A stretch of DNA of 45,229 nucleotides, from assembly GCA_018992565.1 (NCBI GenBank), contig JACVGW010000004.1, positions 1-45,229 on the forward strand, in the 5' to 3' direction. The notes under the pieces were generated by a model. It was not told where the DNA came from. It searched no databases and was given only the letters and a program-made list of their open reading frames with translations. The stretch comes from Theionarchaea archaeon. GTDB lineage: Archaea > Methanobacteriota_B > Thermococci > Methanofastidiosales > SZ-28-30. This document shows, one piece after another, positions 19,116 to 28,207 of this stretch. A program made the position numbers and the translations under genes. Each line of letters begins with the position of its first letter. Position 1 is the first letter of the stretch.

Positions 19116-19702
19116 AACCGCTCCACTCTTCTAATAATTCTTATCAACTGATCTCGTGTTATTCGTTCCAGAAGTGTCTGTTTCTCAACTACAACAGTCA
19201 CTTTGTTCTTGATGAAATATGGAAGCTGTTTGTCCAGGAACCTCGAAACAAGATCGCGGACTGCTTCAGATCTCCCTCCTCTTGCAGACACCCGTATTCT
19301 ACCAGTAAGACAGTCAGTCTCCACAGAGAGGTCCATCTCCTTCACTGATGCGGCAATTCCCTGCATGAGAAATAGCTCGGCAATATCGTGTTGAAAGTGC
19401 TTGATCTTCTGCTTGATCTGGCGGTGCTTATCAAGGAATTTTGCTGTTCTCTCCAGTGCAGCCACTATGAGGACTTCACTGACATCACTGTCTGTTGTCA
19501 CTCCCACCCATCCATTGTTAGAAAATCGGGCACAGAACCGTCCATTTTCACCTTCAATCAACAAATAATCGGCAATCTGAGAAGCTAGCATTTCATGCAG
19601 ATTTTCCATAATATTCCCAAAGATTGGAGTAGCTTCTTCTGGAGTGAATATTTCCCGGATTCCTCTGACCTGACGAAAGGCCATGGTTATGAGCTCTTTC
19701 AT
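19112..19702 (-). CDS. Unrecognised protein linking roadblock and GTPase genes
   Basis: The protein has 196 residues, starting MKELITMAF, with an AGAGGAG ribosome site eight bases upstream. No membrane helix is visible. The middle (YLLIEGENGRFCARFSNNGWVGVTTDSDVSEVL) could be a longin/roadblock-like sheet, followed by a long helix (AKFLDKHRQIKQKIKHFQHDIAELF) and an alpha/beta C-terminus (VETDCLTGRIRVSARGG). I do not recognise a family. It is tightly coupled to the GTPase by a four-base overlap, so a regulator or effector of the GTPase is the natural guess. A TATA-like TTTTAAAA about 38 bases upstream may give it an internal promoter. Confidence 0.6.
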   Translation of the reverse strand: MKELITMAFRQVRGIREIFTPEEATPIFGNIMENLHEMLASQIADYLLIEGENGRFCARFSNNGWVGVTTDSDVSEVLIVAALERTAKFLDKHRQIKQKIKHFQHDIAELFLMQGIAASVKEMDLSVETDCLTGRIRVSARGGRSEAVRDLVSRFLDKQLPYFIKNKVTVVVEKQTLLERITRDQLIRIIRRVERL

Positions 19703-19749
19703 AGTGTCTCCTCTGGCTCACTTGACGGATGCTTCATTTTAAAAGGTTG

Positions 19750-20121
19750 CTACACATTCTCCTTGATCTCTTCTGCTGTTCTCTTCATGTCAAGAAATAC
19801 CAATCCAAGCTTAGCATCTTTACGAGCCAGAGCAGTAAGTACTGCGTTTTCCCCTGCGGCCATCAAGATTACGTATCCGTTTTCTCCTTTGACATACACC
19901 TCCGAGAGTTCACCCCGAGTCAGCTCACCAGCTGTCCTCTCTCCCAGCGACAGCATGGCTGCTGACATGGCAGCTACCCTGTCCTCCTCCACATCCCTGG
20001 GTAGAGCCGACGCAATCATCAACCCATCTACAGAAACGATGGCTGAAGCTTCAATGTCTGGTGTGGTGGCTTCCAGATCCTTCAACACCTGAGTGAGTTT
20101 TTCTCTTTTTGACAGTGCCAT
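19750..20121 (-). CDS. Roadblock/LC7-domain protein
   Basis: The protein has 123 residues from the ATG at 20121, with a strong GGAGGTGA ribosome site; an in-frame extension upstream is not supported. The whole protein is one roadblock/LC7 fold: helix (LTQVLKDLEA), strand AIVSVDGLMIASALP, helix DRVAAMSAAMLSLGERTAGEL, strands SEVYVKGENGYVILMAAG and AVLTALARKDAKLGLVF. Such homodimers bind Ras-like GTPases. It heads the operon with the 196-residue gene and the GTPase. The fold is firm. Confidence 0.9.
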   Translation of the reverse strand: MALSKREKLTQVLKDLEATTPDIEASAIVSVDGLMIASALPRDVEEDRVAAMSAAMLSLGERTAGELTRGELSEVYVKGENGYVILMAAGENAVLTALARKDAKLGLVFLDMKRTAEEIKENV

Positions 20122-20443
20122 TTTGTCACCTCCCTTGAAATGGTCACTACATCCTGCACGGTTTTGACCCGAAGGGGCAAAGATTACATAGATGTGCAGG
20201 CGCACTCCATCAGATTTCTTTCGAATATCAGCTTAAATAGGTTGTGCCCCTTCTGATAGTGTCATATCCTGACTGGCCGAGCTACCATACATAGCAATAC
20301 ATCAGTAACTATACAACTACAGGAAAAATGTTGCTGTTCTCTACCAATCTCTTCTCTTTCTTTTCTTTTTACCTTCTTCTCTCTTCCTTGTGACATCTCA
20401 ACTGGAACAACTCTCAGAATATGGAGGGTAACCGGTCTGCCAC
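20122..20443. promoter_or_regulatory. Divergent intergenic region with TATA element and pyrimidine-rich leader
   Basis: No gene is visible in this 322-base stretch. GCTTAAATAGG (20231-20241) reads as a TATA element on both strands and could serve both the roadblock operon and the RuBisCO-like gene. On the plus strand it would give a leader of about 180 bases, including an almost pure pyrimidine tract (20338-20390). A nine-codon frame (20421-20447) with an early GGAGG overlaps the RLP start codon by TGA/GTG. No known riboswitch class is recognisable. Confidence 0.4.
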
Positions 20444-21823
20444 GTGAACGTTATCCTGACCAGCGCTCTCGTGGGCAAGAAATATAAGCATACCTCCACA
20501 ATGATACCAGGTGTACCTATGAATGTCGAATCACTTCCAGAAGCCCTCCCGGAGGGCGTAGATGATGAAGCTTACGTTATTGCAACCTACTTCGTATGCG
20601 CTAATCCCCGGTACAATGTGTACAAGATTGCTCCTGCAATAGCTGTGGAACAGAGCACTGGTACATGGGTTACTGTACCCGGAGAAACAGAAGAAGTGAG
20701 AAGAACCCACGTTGCCAAAGTCATTGGCATCTACGAAATTCCCCATTATGAGTTCGAACTCCCTGAGGTCACTGAAAGAACCTATCTCGTTCAGATCGCC
20801 TTTCCCTGGGTGAATTTTGGGGCTCAGATTCCCATGATGCTCACCACTGTGGTGGGAAATATCTCCATGGGAGGGAAGATCAAATTGATGGACCTCAAGT
20901 TTCCAAAAAGCTTTACCAAGGGATTCAAAGGAGCTAAATTCGGAATAAAAGGAATCAGGAAAATCTTGAATGTGCCAGAGAGGCCGCTGCTCAATAACAT
21001 GATCAAACCCTGTACTGGATACCCCCCTCAGGCAGGAAAAGAGCTTTTCTATGAGGCAGCCAGAGGGGGCGCAGATATTATAAAAGATGATGAACTTCTG
21101 GCCAACGCTCCTTTCAATACGCTGGAGGAAAGGATACCCCTGTATATGGAAGCTGCTGATAGGGCAGAAGAGGAAAAAGGTGAGAAAACACTGTATGCAG
21201 CAAATGTAACTGATCGCATTCCTCATGTGCTTGAAAATGCTGAGAAAGCAATCGAGCTGGGCACGAACTGCATCATGATCAACTACCTGACAGCAGGTAT
21301 CTCTGTATTGAGGGCCCTTGCAGATGATCCTTCTATTACAGTACCCATCCTGGCTCACATGGACTTCGCAGGAGCCCTGTACGAGTCGCCTTTTTCAGGG
21401 ATTGCATCCCCCATTGTTCTGGGTAAGCTGCCCAGACTGGCCGGAGCTGATATTATCGTGTTTCCTGCCCCTTACGGGAAGGCTCCATACCTCAAGGAGC
21501 GATACATCCAGACCGCCAAAACTATGACATATCCCTTCCACGCTGTAGCTCCCGTATTCCCCATGCCTTCTGGAGGAATCGCCCAGCCTATGGTGGACGA
21601 ACTCATCAAGGACCTGGGATATGATATCGTCATTGGAGCTGGAGGAGCCATCCATGCACATCCCATGGGGCCTGCTGCAGGTTCTCGTGCCTTCAGACAG
21701 GCTATTGATGCGGTCATGGAAGGGAGAAGTATAGACGATGCGGCAGAAGAACATGAAGAACTTGCCCAATCTATAGAAGCTTCCCTGAAGGCAATCAAAG
21801 AAATGAGAGATTTGATGGGATAA
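20444..21823 (+). CDS. RuBisCO-like protein (form IV)
   Basis: The protein has 459 residues from the GTG at 20444; an alternative ATG lies at 20501. The fold signature is clear: GGADIIKDDE holds the carbamylated-Lys/Asp/Glu metal site, and GAGGAIHAHPMG the phosphate-binding glycines. Catalytic residues of true RuBisCO are replaced: the KPK segment reads MIKPCTG (second Lys to Cys), the His-Arg segment reads HMDFAGA, and loop 6 reads FPAPYGKAP. It should therefore not fix CO2. It more likely catalyses an enolase- or isomerase-type step on a ribulose-like or methylthio-sugar substrate, as other form IV proteins do. A 118-residue partner gene follows 13 bases downstream. Substrate unknown. Confidence 0.9.
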   Translation: MNVILTSALVGKKYKHTSTMIPGVPMNVESLPEALPEGVDDEAYVIATYFVCANPRYNVYKIAPAIAVEQSTGTWVTVPGETEEVRRTHVAKVIGIYEIPHYEFELPEVTERTYLVQIAFPWVNFGAQIPMMLTTVVGNISMGGKIKLMDLKFPKSFTKGFKGAKFGIKGIRKILNVPERPLLNNMIKPCTGYPPQAGKELFYEAARGGADIIKDDELLANAPFNTLEERIPLYMEAADRAEEEKGEKTLYAANVTDRIPHVLENAEKAIELGTNCIMINYLTAGISVLRALADDPSITVPILAHMDFAGALYESPFSGIASPIVLGKLPRLAGADIIVFPAPYGKAPYLKERYIQTAKTMTYPFHAVAPVFPMPSGGIAQPMVDELIKDLGYDIVIGAGGAIHAHPMGPAAGSRAFRQAIDAVMEGRSIDDAAEEHEELAQSIEASLKAIKEMRDLMG

Positions 21824-21836
21824 AAGAGGTGATACT

Positions 21837-22193
21837 ATGAAAGTTCCTTCTTTCATGCTGAAAAAGCTGTATCAGAAAGGAAGTCTGAAGAACACTGAGA
21901 GTGGATTTGAACTTGCCATAAAGAATAACCTGATGGACGCTACTGTGACCACGATGAGCCTGACCGTGGACAGCAAGCCTGTGCCTGGAGACAGAATAAC
22001 AGTGGCTGCAGGAAATGCCCCTGTACCCGCCACACAGATATCTGAATCAAATACGATCCCCCTGAAAGTGGGAGTGACAGTGACGCTTTCGGTACAGGAC
22101 AAGAGCTTATCTTCAGGAGAACATACCATTGAAATTGGTGCCGCCACCAAGGAATTTGGAGATATCAACTTCTCAGTAAGTGACACGCTGTAG
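21837..22193 (+). CDS. Small conserved-looking protein coupled to the RuBisCO-like gene
   Basis: The protein has 118 residues and follows a GAGGTG ribosome site 13 bases after the RuBisCO-like stop. It begins MKVPSFMLKKLYQKGSLKNTESGFE and then consists mainly of predicted beta strands (IPLKVGVTVTLSVQDKSLSSGEHTIEIGA). It has no signal peptide, cysteines or metal motif. The strand pattern suggests a beta-sandwich. I do not recognise its function. Linkage suggests a subunit or accessory factor for the RuBisCO-like protein, although it is unrelated in sequence to RbcS as far as I can see. Confidence 0.7.
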   Translation: MKVPSFMLKKLYQKGSLKNTESGFELAIKNNLMDATVTTMSLTVDSKPVPGDRITVAAGNAPVPATQISESNTIPLKVGVTVTLSVQDKSLSSGEHTIEIGAATKEFGDINFSVSDTL

Positions 22194-22201
22194 CAAATAG
22201 G

Positions 22202-22209
22202 TTTTTATG
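22202..22209 (+). promoter_or_regulatory. TATA box of the DUF835 gene
   Basis: TTTTTATG centred about 24 bases before the ATG at 22229; leaderless spacing, separate from the RLP transcript. Confidence 0.5.
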
Positions 22210-22228
22210 GTAGGGGCACGTACAGTGA

Positions 22229-23086
22229 ATGGATGCAACGAGCCACGTTATGTGCCCCGATTACCACCGGAAACCTGAATGCACTGCTGATACATCAGGT
22301 AGGTATGGACAGAGCCAGTTCCGGACCCAGGGGGTTCTGTTGATGGCAGGCACGTTTCTTCGAATCAAGCTTCCCTTGTCCCTGGACACTGATGCACCTC
22401 CTGATGCACGATGTGGTGCTATGTGTTCCCGATGTTGGTCTTACAGGAAAGGCCACTGTCCCAGCTGCCCATTAGGGGATGAGAAAACGCGGTCATCCTG
22501 CCCGTTGTTCCAGTGTGCCCAGGAAAGAGACACAATATGTACAGAATGTCCCGACATTTTGCACTGCGCGACCTATCGCACCCATTCACATCAATGTCCC
22601 TTCATTACTCCTGTGGTCTTGAAGGATAGTCTCCCCGAAGGACAGGGATTTCTGGTGAAGGAAAGAACACTGGAAGAGAGTCTCAGTTTATTTACAGATA
22701 GGATTATACGGGGAGATTTTGGCCTGATTATCATGAGACAACCTCCTGAGATTCTCTCAGGAGTTTCTCCTTTGAGAAGAGTTCCTGTGGTTCAGCTCAA
22801 CCAAACAGCCACTGAGGATAGCTGCCTTGATCCAACGAACCTGGCCCGGCTGCACCTGACAATTCAGGAGTTTTTTGAAGCCGCACCTCGTGCTACTGTC
22901 TTGCTGGAGGGAATGGAGTACTTGATTGTACACAATGGTATTGATCGTATGCTGAGATTCGTCCATTCTATTATTGAATTTGTAAAAATCCATAAATCAC
23001 GCTTTATTACGCTAGTAGACCCACGAATTCTTGAAAAAGAAGAACTGGCACTCCTTGAGAGAGAGCTGATTTCCATATCTCCATAG
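22229..23086 (+). CDS. Cys-rich zinc-binding protein with C-terminal DUF835
   Basis: The protein has 285 residues. Residues ~60-130 hold a dense cysteine array (CGAMCSRCW, CPSCPLG, CPLFQC, CTECPDILHC, then HSHQCP), likely binding several zinc ions. Residues ~140-285 form DUF835: GQGFLVKERTLEESLSLF, GDFGLIIMRQPP, TVLLEGMEYLIVHNG, then FITLVDPRILEKEELALLEREL. DUF835 occurs in archaeal signalling proteins, often with sensor domains, and has no proven activity. A start 38 codons later (MAGTFLRIK) is possible, but the TATA spacing favours the one given. Role inferred as sensory or regulatory. Confidence 0.75.
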   Translation: MDATSHVMCPDYHRKPECTADTSGRYGQSQFRTQGVLLMAGTFLRIKLPLSLDTDAPPDARCGAMCSRCWSYRKGHCPSCPLGDEKTRSSCPLFQCAQERDTICTECPDILHCATYRTHSHQCPFITPVVLKDSLPEGQGFLVKERTLEESLSLFTDRIIRGDFGLIIMRQPPEILSGVSPLRRVPVVQLNQTATEDSCLDPTNLARLHLTIQEFFEAAPRATVLLEGMEYLIVHNGIDRMLRFVHSIIEFVKIHKSRFITLVDPRILEKEELALLERELISISP

Positions 23087-23195
23087 AGCCGGATAGTCAT
23101 CCGTTGCAGATTGTCATTATGAATGAACCTGGATTCTGGAACCTCATTTCGTCACAAGAAAAAAGACACAAAACAGAAAAAGAGAAAAAGAGAGA

Positions 23196-24836
<1,641 letters not shown>

Positions 24837-24902
24837 ATTATCACCTTAGAACTTGATATTGCTTACTTATTTCAGTCTGCACTGAGGGCTTTGTCAAGGA
24901 CG

Positions 24903-24910
24903 TTTATAAA
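24903..24910 (-). promoter_or_regulatory. TATA box of the thermosome gene
   Basis: TTTATAAA on the minus strand about 70 bases before the start codon, predicting a ~45-base leader. The plus strand of the same intergenic region (24911-25086) shows no gene. Confidence 0.65.
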
Positions 24911-25086
24911 CTTAACGGTTGGTAAAGGTATTAATTTAATATCTTAACGTGGAGTGAGAAGCAGGAAGTGAATTTGCCTCACCTCTTGACATGAGATCTA
25001 CAGAAAAGGCCTCAGAGAAAGACCCTATCCACTGTACCGCACCCACGAGGTTCTATCAAATCTTCCAACAATCCAGCAAAGAAACA

Positions 25087-25094
25087 TTTTTAAA
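25087..25094 (+). promoter_or_regulatory. TATA box of lplA
   Basis: TTTTTAAA 25 bases before the ATG at 25115; leaderless spacing. Confidence 0.65.
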
Positions 25095-25114
25095 CCAGTA
25101 ATCCAGGGCTGAAC

Positions 25115-26221
25115 ATGGAATGGCGACTCTTAACCCTGGATCAGAAAGACGGGTATTACATACAGAGCGTGTATGAAGCTGTGGCCAAGGCAGTTTCTGA
25201 GAAACACGTTCCCAACACCATCATTCTCATATGTCCTGAATCTCCCTACGTATGTATTGGAATCCACCAGGAACTGGAAAAAGAAGTAGATACCACATAC
25301 TGTAACCAGCACAATATCCCCATGGTGAGAAGGCAGACCGGAGGAGGAGCAGTCTATCTTGATTCCAACCAACAGTTCTACCAGATTATCATTCACAAAG
25401 ATGACCCTGCAGTTCCCCTGGGGGTGGAACCCTTTTACAGCAAGTTTCTGCAGCCTACAGTCAATGTCTACCGACGATTCGGCCTCCCTGCAGAATATAG
25501 ACCTGTAAATGATGTGTTAATACAGGGGAAAAAAGCCTCTGGCAATGGAGCTGTAACCCTAGATGATGCTATCGTTCTCATCGGAAACGTGATCTTTGAT
25601 GTCAATGTCGAAGTCATGGTAAATGTCCTCAAGGTTCCCTCAGAAAAATTCAGAGACAAAATGGTGCAATCTCTGGAGAAGTACATGACCTCTTTCAAGA
25701 GAGAACTGGGCAGTGTTCCTGACAGCGAGACTGTTGTCCACCACCTGGTAGAGGAATACCAGAAGCTCCTCAACGTAACTCTGACCCCTGGTGAATTGAC
25801 TGCTGAAGAGGAGGAGTACCTTTCCGAGGTTATAGCACGCCTTGAATCTGACCAGTGGCTGCACAAGACTTCCCGGAGAAGGGAAAAGCTCCTGTCACTG
25901 GTGAAGGCCAAGTGCACAAAAGTGGCGGGTGGTGTTATGGTATGCGAGGCTTCCCACAAAGCAGACAAGCTCATACGAATCACCATAGAAACAGCTCACG
26001 GACGAATCAATGATATACTGATCTCAGGCGACTTCTTCTATGAGCCTGCAGAGTCCCTGGAAAAGCTGGAAAATGAACTAATAGGCATGAAAATACGAAA
26101 AAAAGCCCTAACAGAGAAAATTGACACCTTTTTTGAGAAAGAGGGAATCAAGTTAGCCGGAGTCACAGCAAAGGACTTTGTTGAGGCCATATTGCGGGCC
26201 CAGTCTCAAGTGAAACGATAG
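25115..26221 (+). CDS. lplA: Lipoate-protein ligase A with C-terminal accessory domain
   Basis: The protein has 368 residues. The catalytic domain has RRQTGGGAVYLD (~72-83), which binds the lipoyl chain, and VNDVLIQGKKASGNGAV, holding the lysine that contacts lipoyl-AMP. It activates lipoate with ATP and transfers it to lipoyl domains (glycine cleavage H protein or 2-oxoacid complexes). The last ~90 residues (KCTKVAGGVMVCEASHKADKLIRITIE... IKLAGVTAKDFVEAIL) match the C-terminal ligase domain. In several archaea that domain is a separate LplB-type gene; here it is fused. No lipoyl-protein gene lies nearby. Confidence 0.92.
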   Translation: MEWRLLTLDQKDGYYIQSVYEAVAKAVSEKHVPNTIILICPESPYVCIGIHQELEKEVDTTYCNQHNIPMVRRQTGGGAVYLDSNQQFYQIIIHKDDPAVPLGVEPFYSKFLQPTVNVYRRFGLPAEYRPVNDVLIQGKKASGNGAVTLDDAIVLIGNVIFDVNVEVMVNVLKVPSEKFRDKMVQSLEKYMTSFKRELGSVPDSETVVHHLVEEYQKLLNVTLTPGELTAEEEEYLSEVIARLESDQWLHKTSRRREKLLSLVKAKCTKVAGGVMVCEASHKADKLIRITIETAHGRINDILISGDFFYEPAESLEKLENELIGMKIRKKALTEKIDTFFEKEGIKLAGVTAKDFVEAILRAQSQVKR

Positions 26222-26261
26222 TCTTACAAGAACCACAAAAAAAGAAACAAGAAGGAAAAGA

Positions 26262-27059
26262 CTACTCCGAGGTACTACCTGGTTCAGTCCCTGCCTCTGT
26301 TTCTGGCAAAGATTCTGTTTCTTCACCTGGGGGAGTCTTCCTAGAAATAGCCCAGAAGACCAGTATGAGCACTGCTGTTGAAATTGGGATGAGAACCCAT
26401 AACCATCTCAGATGATATTCTTCCCATAATGAGCGTGGAGTTCGCTCCATGCGTACAACCCTTCCCTGTTCACCGTTCACTCGTATTTCCACAGTACCTT
26501 TATCAGTGAGAAACACAACCTCAGCTCCTTCTCCTGAAGATGAGATTTTTCTCAGCAAAGGTGTACCAAAGGCCTGAACTGGTACTTCTCTTTCTGCAAG
26601 ATGTATCAAAGTAACGACATCAGTAGGAGGGAGAATTCCCTTATTCAATGTTACTGCAACAACTTCACGTTCTTCAAGATCAACAGTCACCTGGGCAACC
26701 CATTCCTCTGAAGAATACCTGAGGATTGCCACTTTTCCTGAAGGTCCTCCAAATACCTCAGGCGCCTGCTCTCCAAACTGCTGTAGGATAGCAGCCACCA
26801 TCGCATCCGATTGTGCAATGTCCTGCGCCTGGTCCATTTCTTCCTGAGAGAGCTCAGCAAAAATCCTGAATCCAATTTCCTTTCTCACCTGTTCGTTTGT
26901 CTCTCTCATCACTGAGAAATTCCACAGGTTCAGGGCGAGTTCTGAAGGTGGTTCAGGTGCAGGCTCCAGTGGTTCTGTATGGGTATACCCGTAGTACGCT
27001 ACAACAGAGGCTGAACCTACCACCAGCACGCAAATGAGCACATAGATCCAACGATTCAT
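26262..27059 (-). CDS. Membrane protein with large extracytoplasmic domain and acidic tail
   Basis: The protein has 265 residues from the ATG at 27059, chosen because a TATA element lies 24 bases upstream; a longer in-frame start would precede the promoter. Residues ~4-22 form a membrane helix (YVLICVLVVGSASVVAYYG). Residues ~25-210 are an outside domain with beta character (GKVAILRYSSEEWVAQVTVDLEEREVVAVTL). A second helix (WLWVLIPISTAVLILVFW) follows, then an acidic cytoplasmic tail rich in Glu, Thr and Pro. The outside domain resembles a PepSY-like propeptide fold only loosely. Function unknown. Confidence 0.7.
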   Translation of the reverse strand: MNRWIYVLICVLVVGSASVVAYYGYTHTEPLEPAPEPPSELALNLWNFSVMRETNEQVRKEIGFRIFAELSQEEMDQAQDIAQSDAMVAAILQQFGEQAPEVFGGPSGKVAILRYSSEEWVAQVTVDLEEREVVAVTLNKGILPPTDVVTLIHLAEREVPVQAFGTPLLRKISSSGEGAEVVFLTDKGTVEIRVNGEQGRVVRMERTPRSLWEEYHLRWLWVLIPISTAVLILVFWAISRKTPPGEETESLPETEAGTEPGSTSE

Positions 27060-27078
27060 AGTATGTTGATTCGGCAAT

Positions 27079-27087
27079 ATAATATAA
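27079..27087 (-). promoter_or_regulatory. TATA element of the two-helix membrane protein
   Basis: An AT-only stretch (TTATATTAT on the minus strand) 20-28 bases before the ATG at 27059; leaderless spacing. Confidence 0.55.
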
Positions 27088-27131
27088 GACTTGAGGTGGA
27101 CACTTGTACCCCAACCCTGTTCCACCGGAAC

Positions 27132-27140
27132 CTTTATCTT
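27132..27140 (+). promoter_or_regulatory. TATA-like box of the GPT-family gene
   Basis: CTTTATCTT about 25 bases before the ATG at 27161. Confidence 0.45.
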
Positions 27141-27160
27141 TGCACCTGTGAAACCGTGGT

Positions 27161-28093
27161 ATGATCCTGTATGCCGGACTCGCATTTGTTACTACCTTGA
27201 TTACGACACCCTGGGTTGCTCGCTTCATGAAGGCCCACAATATCACAGGAAGAGATGTCCACAAACCTATCGCTCTTGACATACCCGAGATGGGAGGAAT
27301 CTCATATGTCGTGAGCCTCACCCTGGTCTGGGTAGCAGCTTTCTTTCTGCTGGGCAATCTGGAGTATGCAGCAGTAACCTGCGTTCTTCTTCTCTCTGCA
27401 GCACTGGGAGCGTATGATGACCTGAAGGGTATGTCCCAGATGAAAAAGCTGGCTGTCTCAATGGTGCTGGGTGTACCATTGCTCTTTCTCGTTACAGATA
27501 CTACCATAAATTTAGTGGTGGTTACCGTGGATTTCTCGTGGGTGTACTACATCCTCGTCATAGCGGGAGTCTCTGCCTGCTCCAACGCTACCAACATTCT
27601 GGCAGGATTCAATGGAGAAGAAGCTGGAATGGGAGCTATTGCTGCTTTTTCTCTGGCAGTGTGCTGTCTCATTCTTGGGATTGAACAGTCCCAGCTTATC
27701 CTGGCCACCTTGTGTTTCTCACTTCTGGCCTTTCTCCTCTTCAATATGTATCCAGCACACATTTTTCCAGGGGACACTGGCACCCTTCCTATCGGGGCTG
27801 TGATTGCGAGCTCAGTCATCCTGGGAAAGATGGAACTCCTTGGAGTGATCGCCCTCCTCCCCGCCATTACTGAGTTTTTCCTCAAACTCAAAATACGGTT
27901 CAGTGGAAAATCTTATGGACCCACCAGGGTTGTCAGAGGCCGACTGCATCCTCCACCCTACCTATCTGTTGCCAATGTCCTCAGCAGGACGTTTTCTCTC
28001 ACTGAAAAGACCCTGGTGACTATGCTGTGGATCCTGGGAGGCACATGTGGACTCATATCAGTATTGATGTCACTATTAATGAGATGGAATTGA
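27161..28093 (+). CDS. GPT/MraY-family UDP-sugar:polyprenyl-phosphate sugar-1-phosphate transferase
   Basis: The protein has 310 residues and about ten membrane helices. Family motifs in order: RDVHKPIALDIPEMGG, the catalytic aspartates in LGAYDDLKGMSQMKKL, NATNILAGFNGEEAGMG, and MYPAHIFPGDTGTLPIGA. The eukaryote/archaeal GPT type transfers GlcNAc-1-phosphate to dolichyl phosphate, starting N-glycan or surface polymer synthesis at the membrane. GlmS, the entry enzyme for UDP-GlcNAc, is encoded next downstream on the same strand; a functional link is therefore likely. The sugar donor is inferred. Confidence 0.9.
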   Translation: MILYAGLAFVTTLITTPWVARFMKAHNITGRDVHKPIALDIPEMGGISYVVSLTLVWVAAFFLLGNLEYAAVTCVLLLSAALGAYDDLKGMSQMKKLAVSMVLGVPLLFLVTDTTINLVVVTVDFSWVYYILVIAGVSACSNATNILAGFNGEEAGMGAIAAFSLAVCCLILGIEQSQLILATLCFSLLAFLLFNMYPAHIFPGDTGTLPIGAVIASSVILGKMELLGVIALLPAITEFFLKLKIRFSGKSYGPTRVVRGRLHPPPYLSVANVLSRTFSLTEKTLVTMLWILGGTCGLISVLMSLLMRWN

Positions 28094-28139
28094 TTGGAAG
28101 GGTTATCTCGCAGTTTGAGCACGGTGTATCTCACAGTAA

Positions 28140-28175
28140 TTCTCACAATATCAGGGGGATAACTGTTTGTGAGAA
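28140..28175 (+). promoter_or_regulatory. Inverted repeat in the glmS leader
   Basis: TTCTCACAA (28140-28148) and TTGTGAGAA (28167-28175) are perfect inverted copies 18 bases apart, 32 bases before the glmS start. An overlapping alternative pairing, ACAGT (28133-28137) with ACTGT (28162-28166), is also possible. It may act as a DNA operator or as an RNA hairpin. It does not resemble the bacterial glmS ribozyme. Confidence 0.45.
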
Positions 28176-28207
28176 ACGTTCAAATAGGAGGAAATACTCG
28201 GTAAGCC

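Noticed and set aside
20444-21823. Functional carbon-fixing RuBisCO (form III)
   Set aside because: The second lysine of KPK and the substrate-binding His-Arg residues are replaced, which fits form IV.
28094-28207. glmS ribozyme in the leader
   Set aside because: The conserved ribozyme core and double pseudoknot are not visible; only simple inverted repeats are present.
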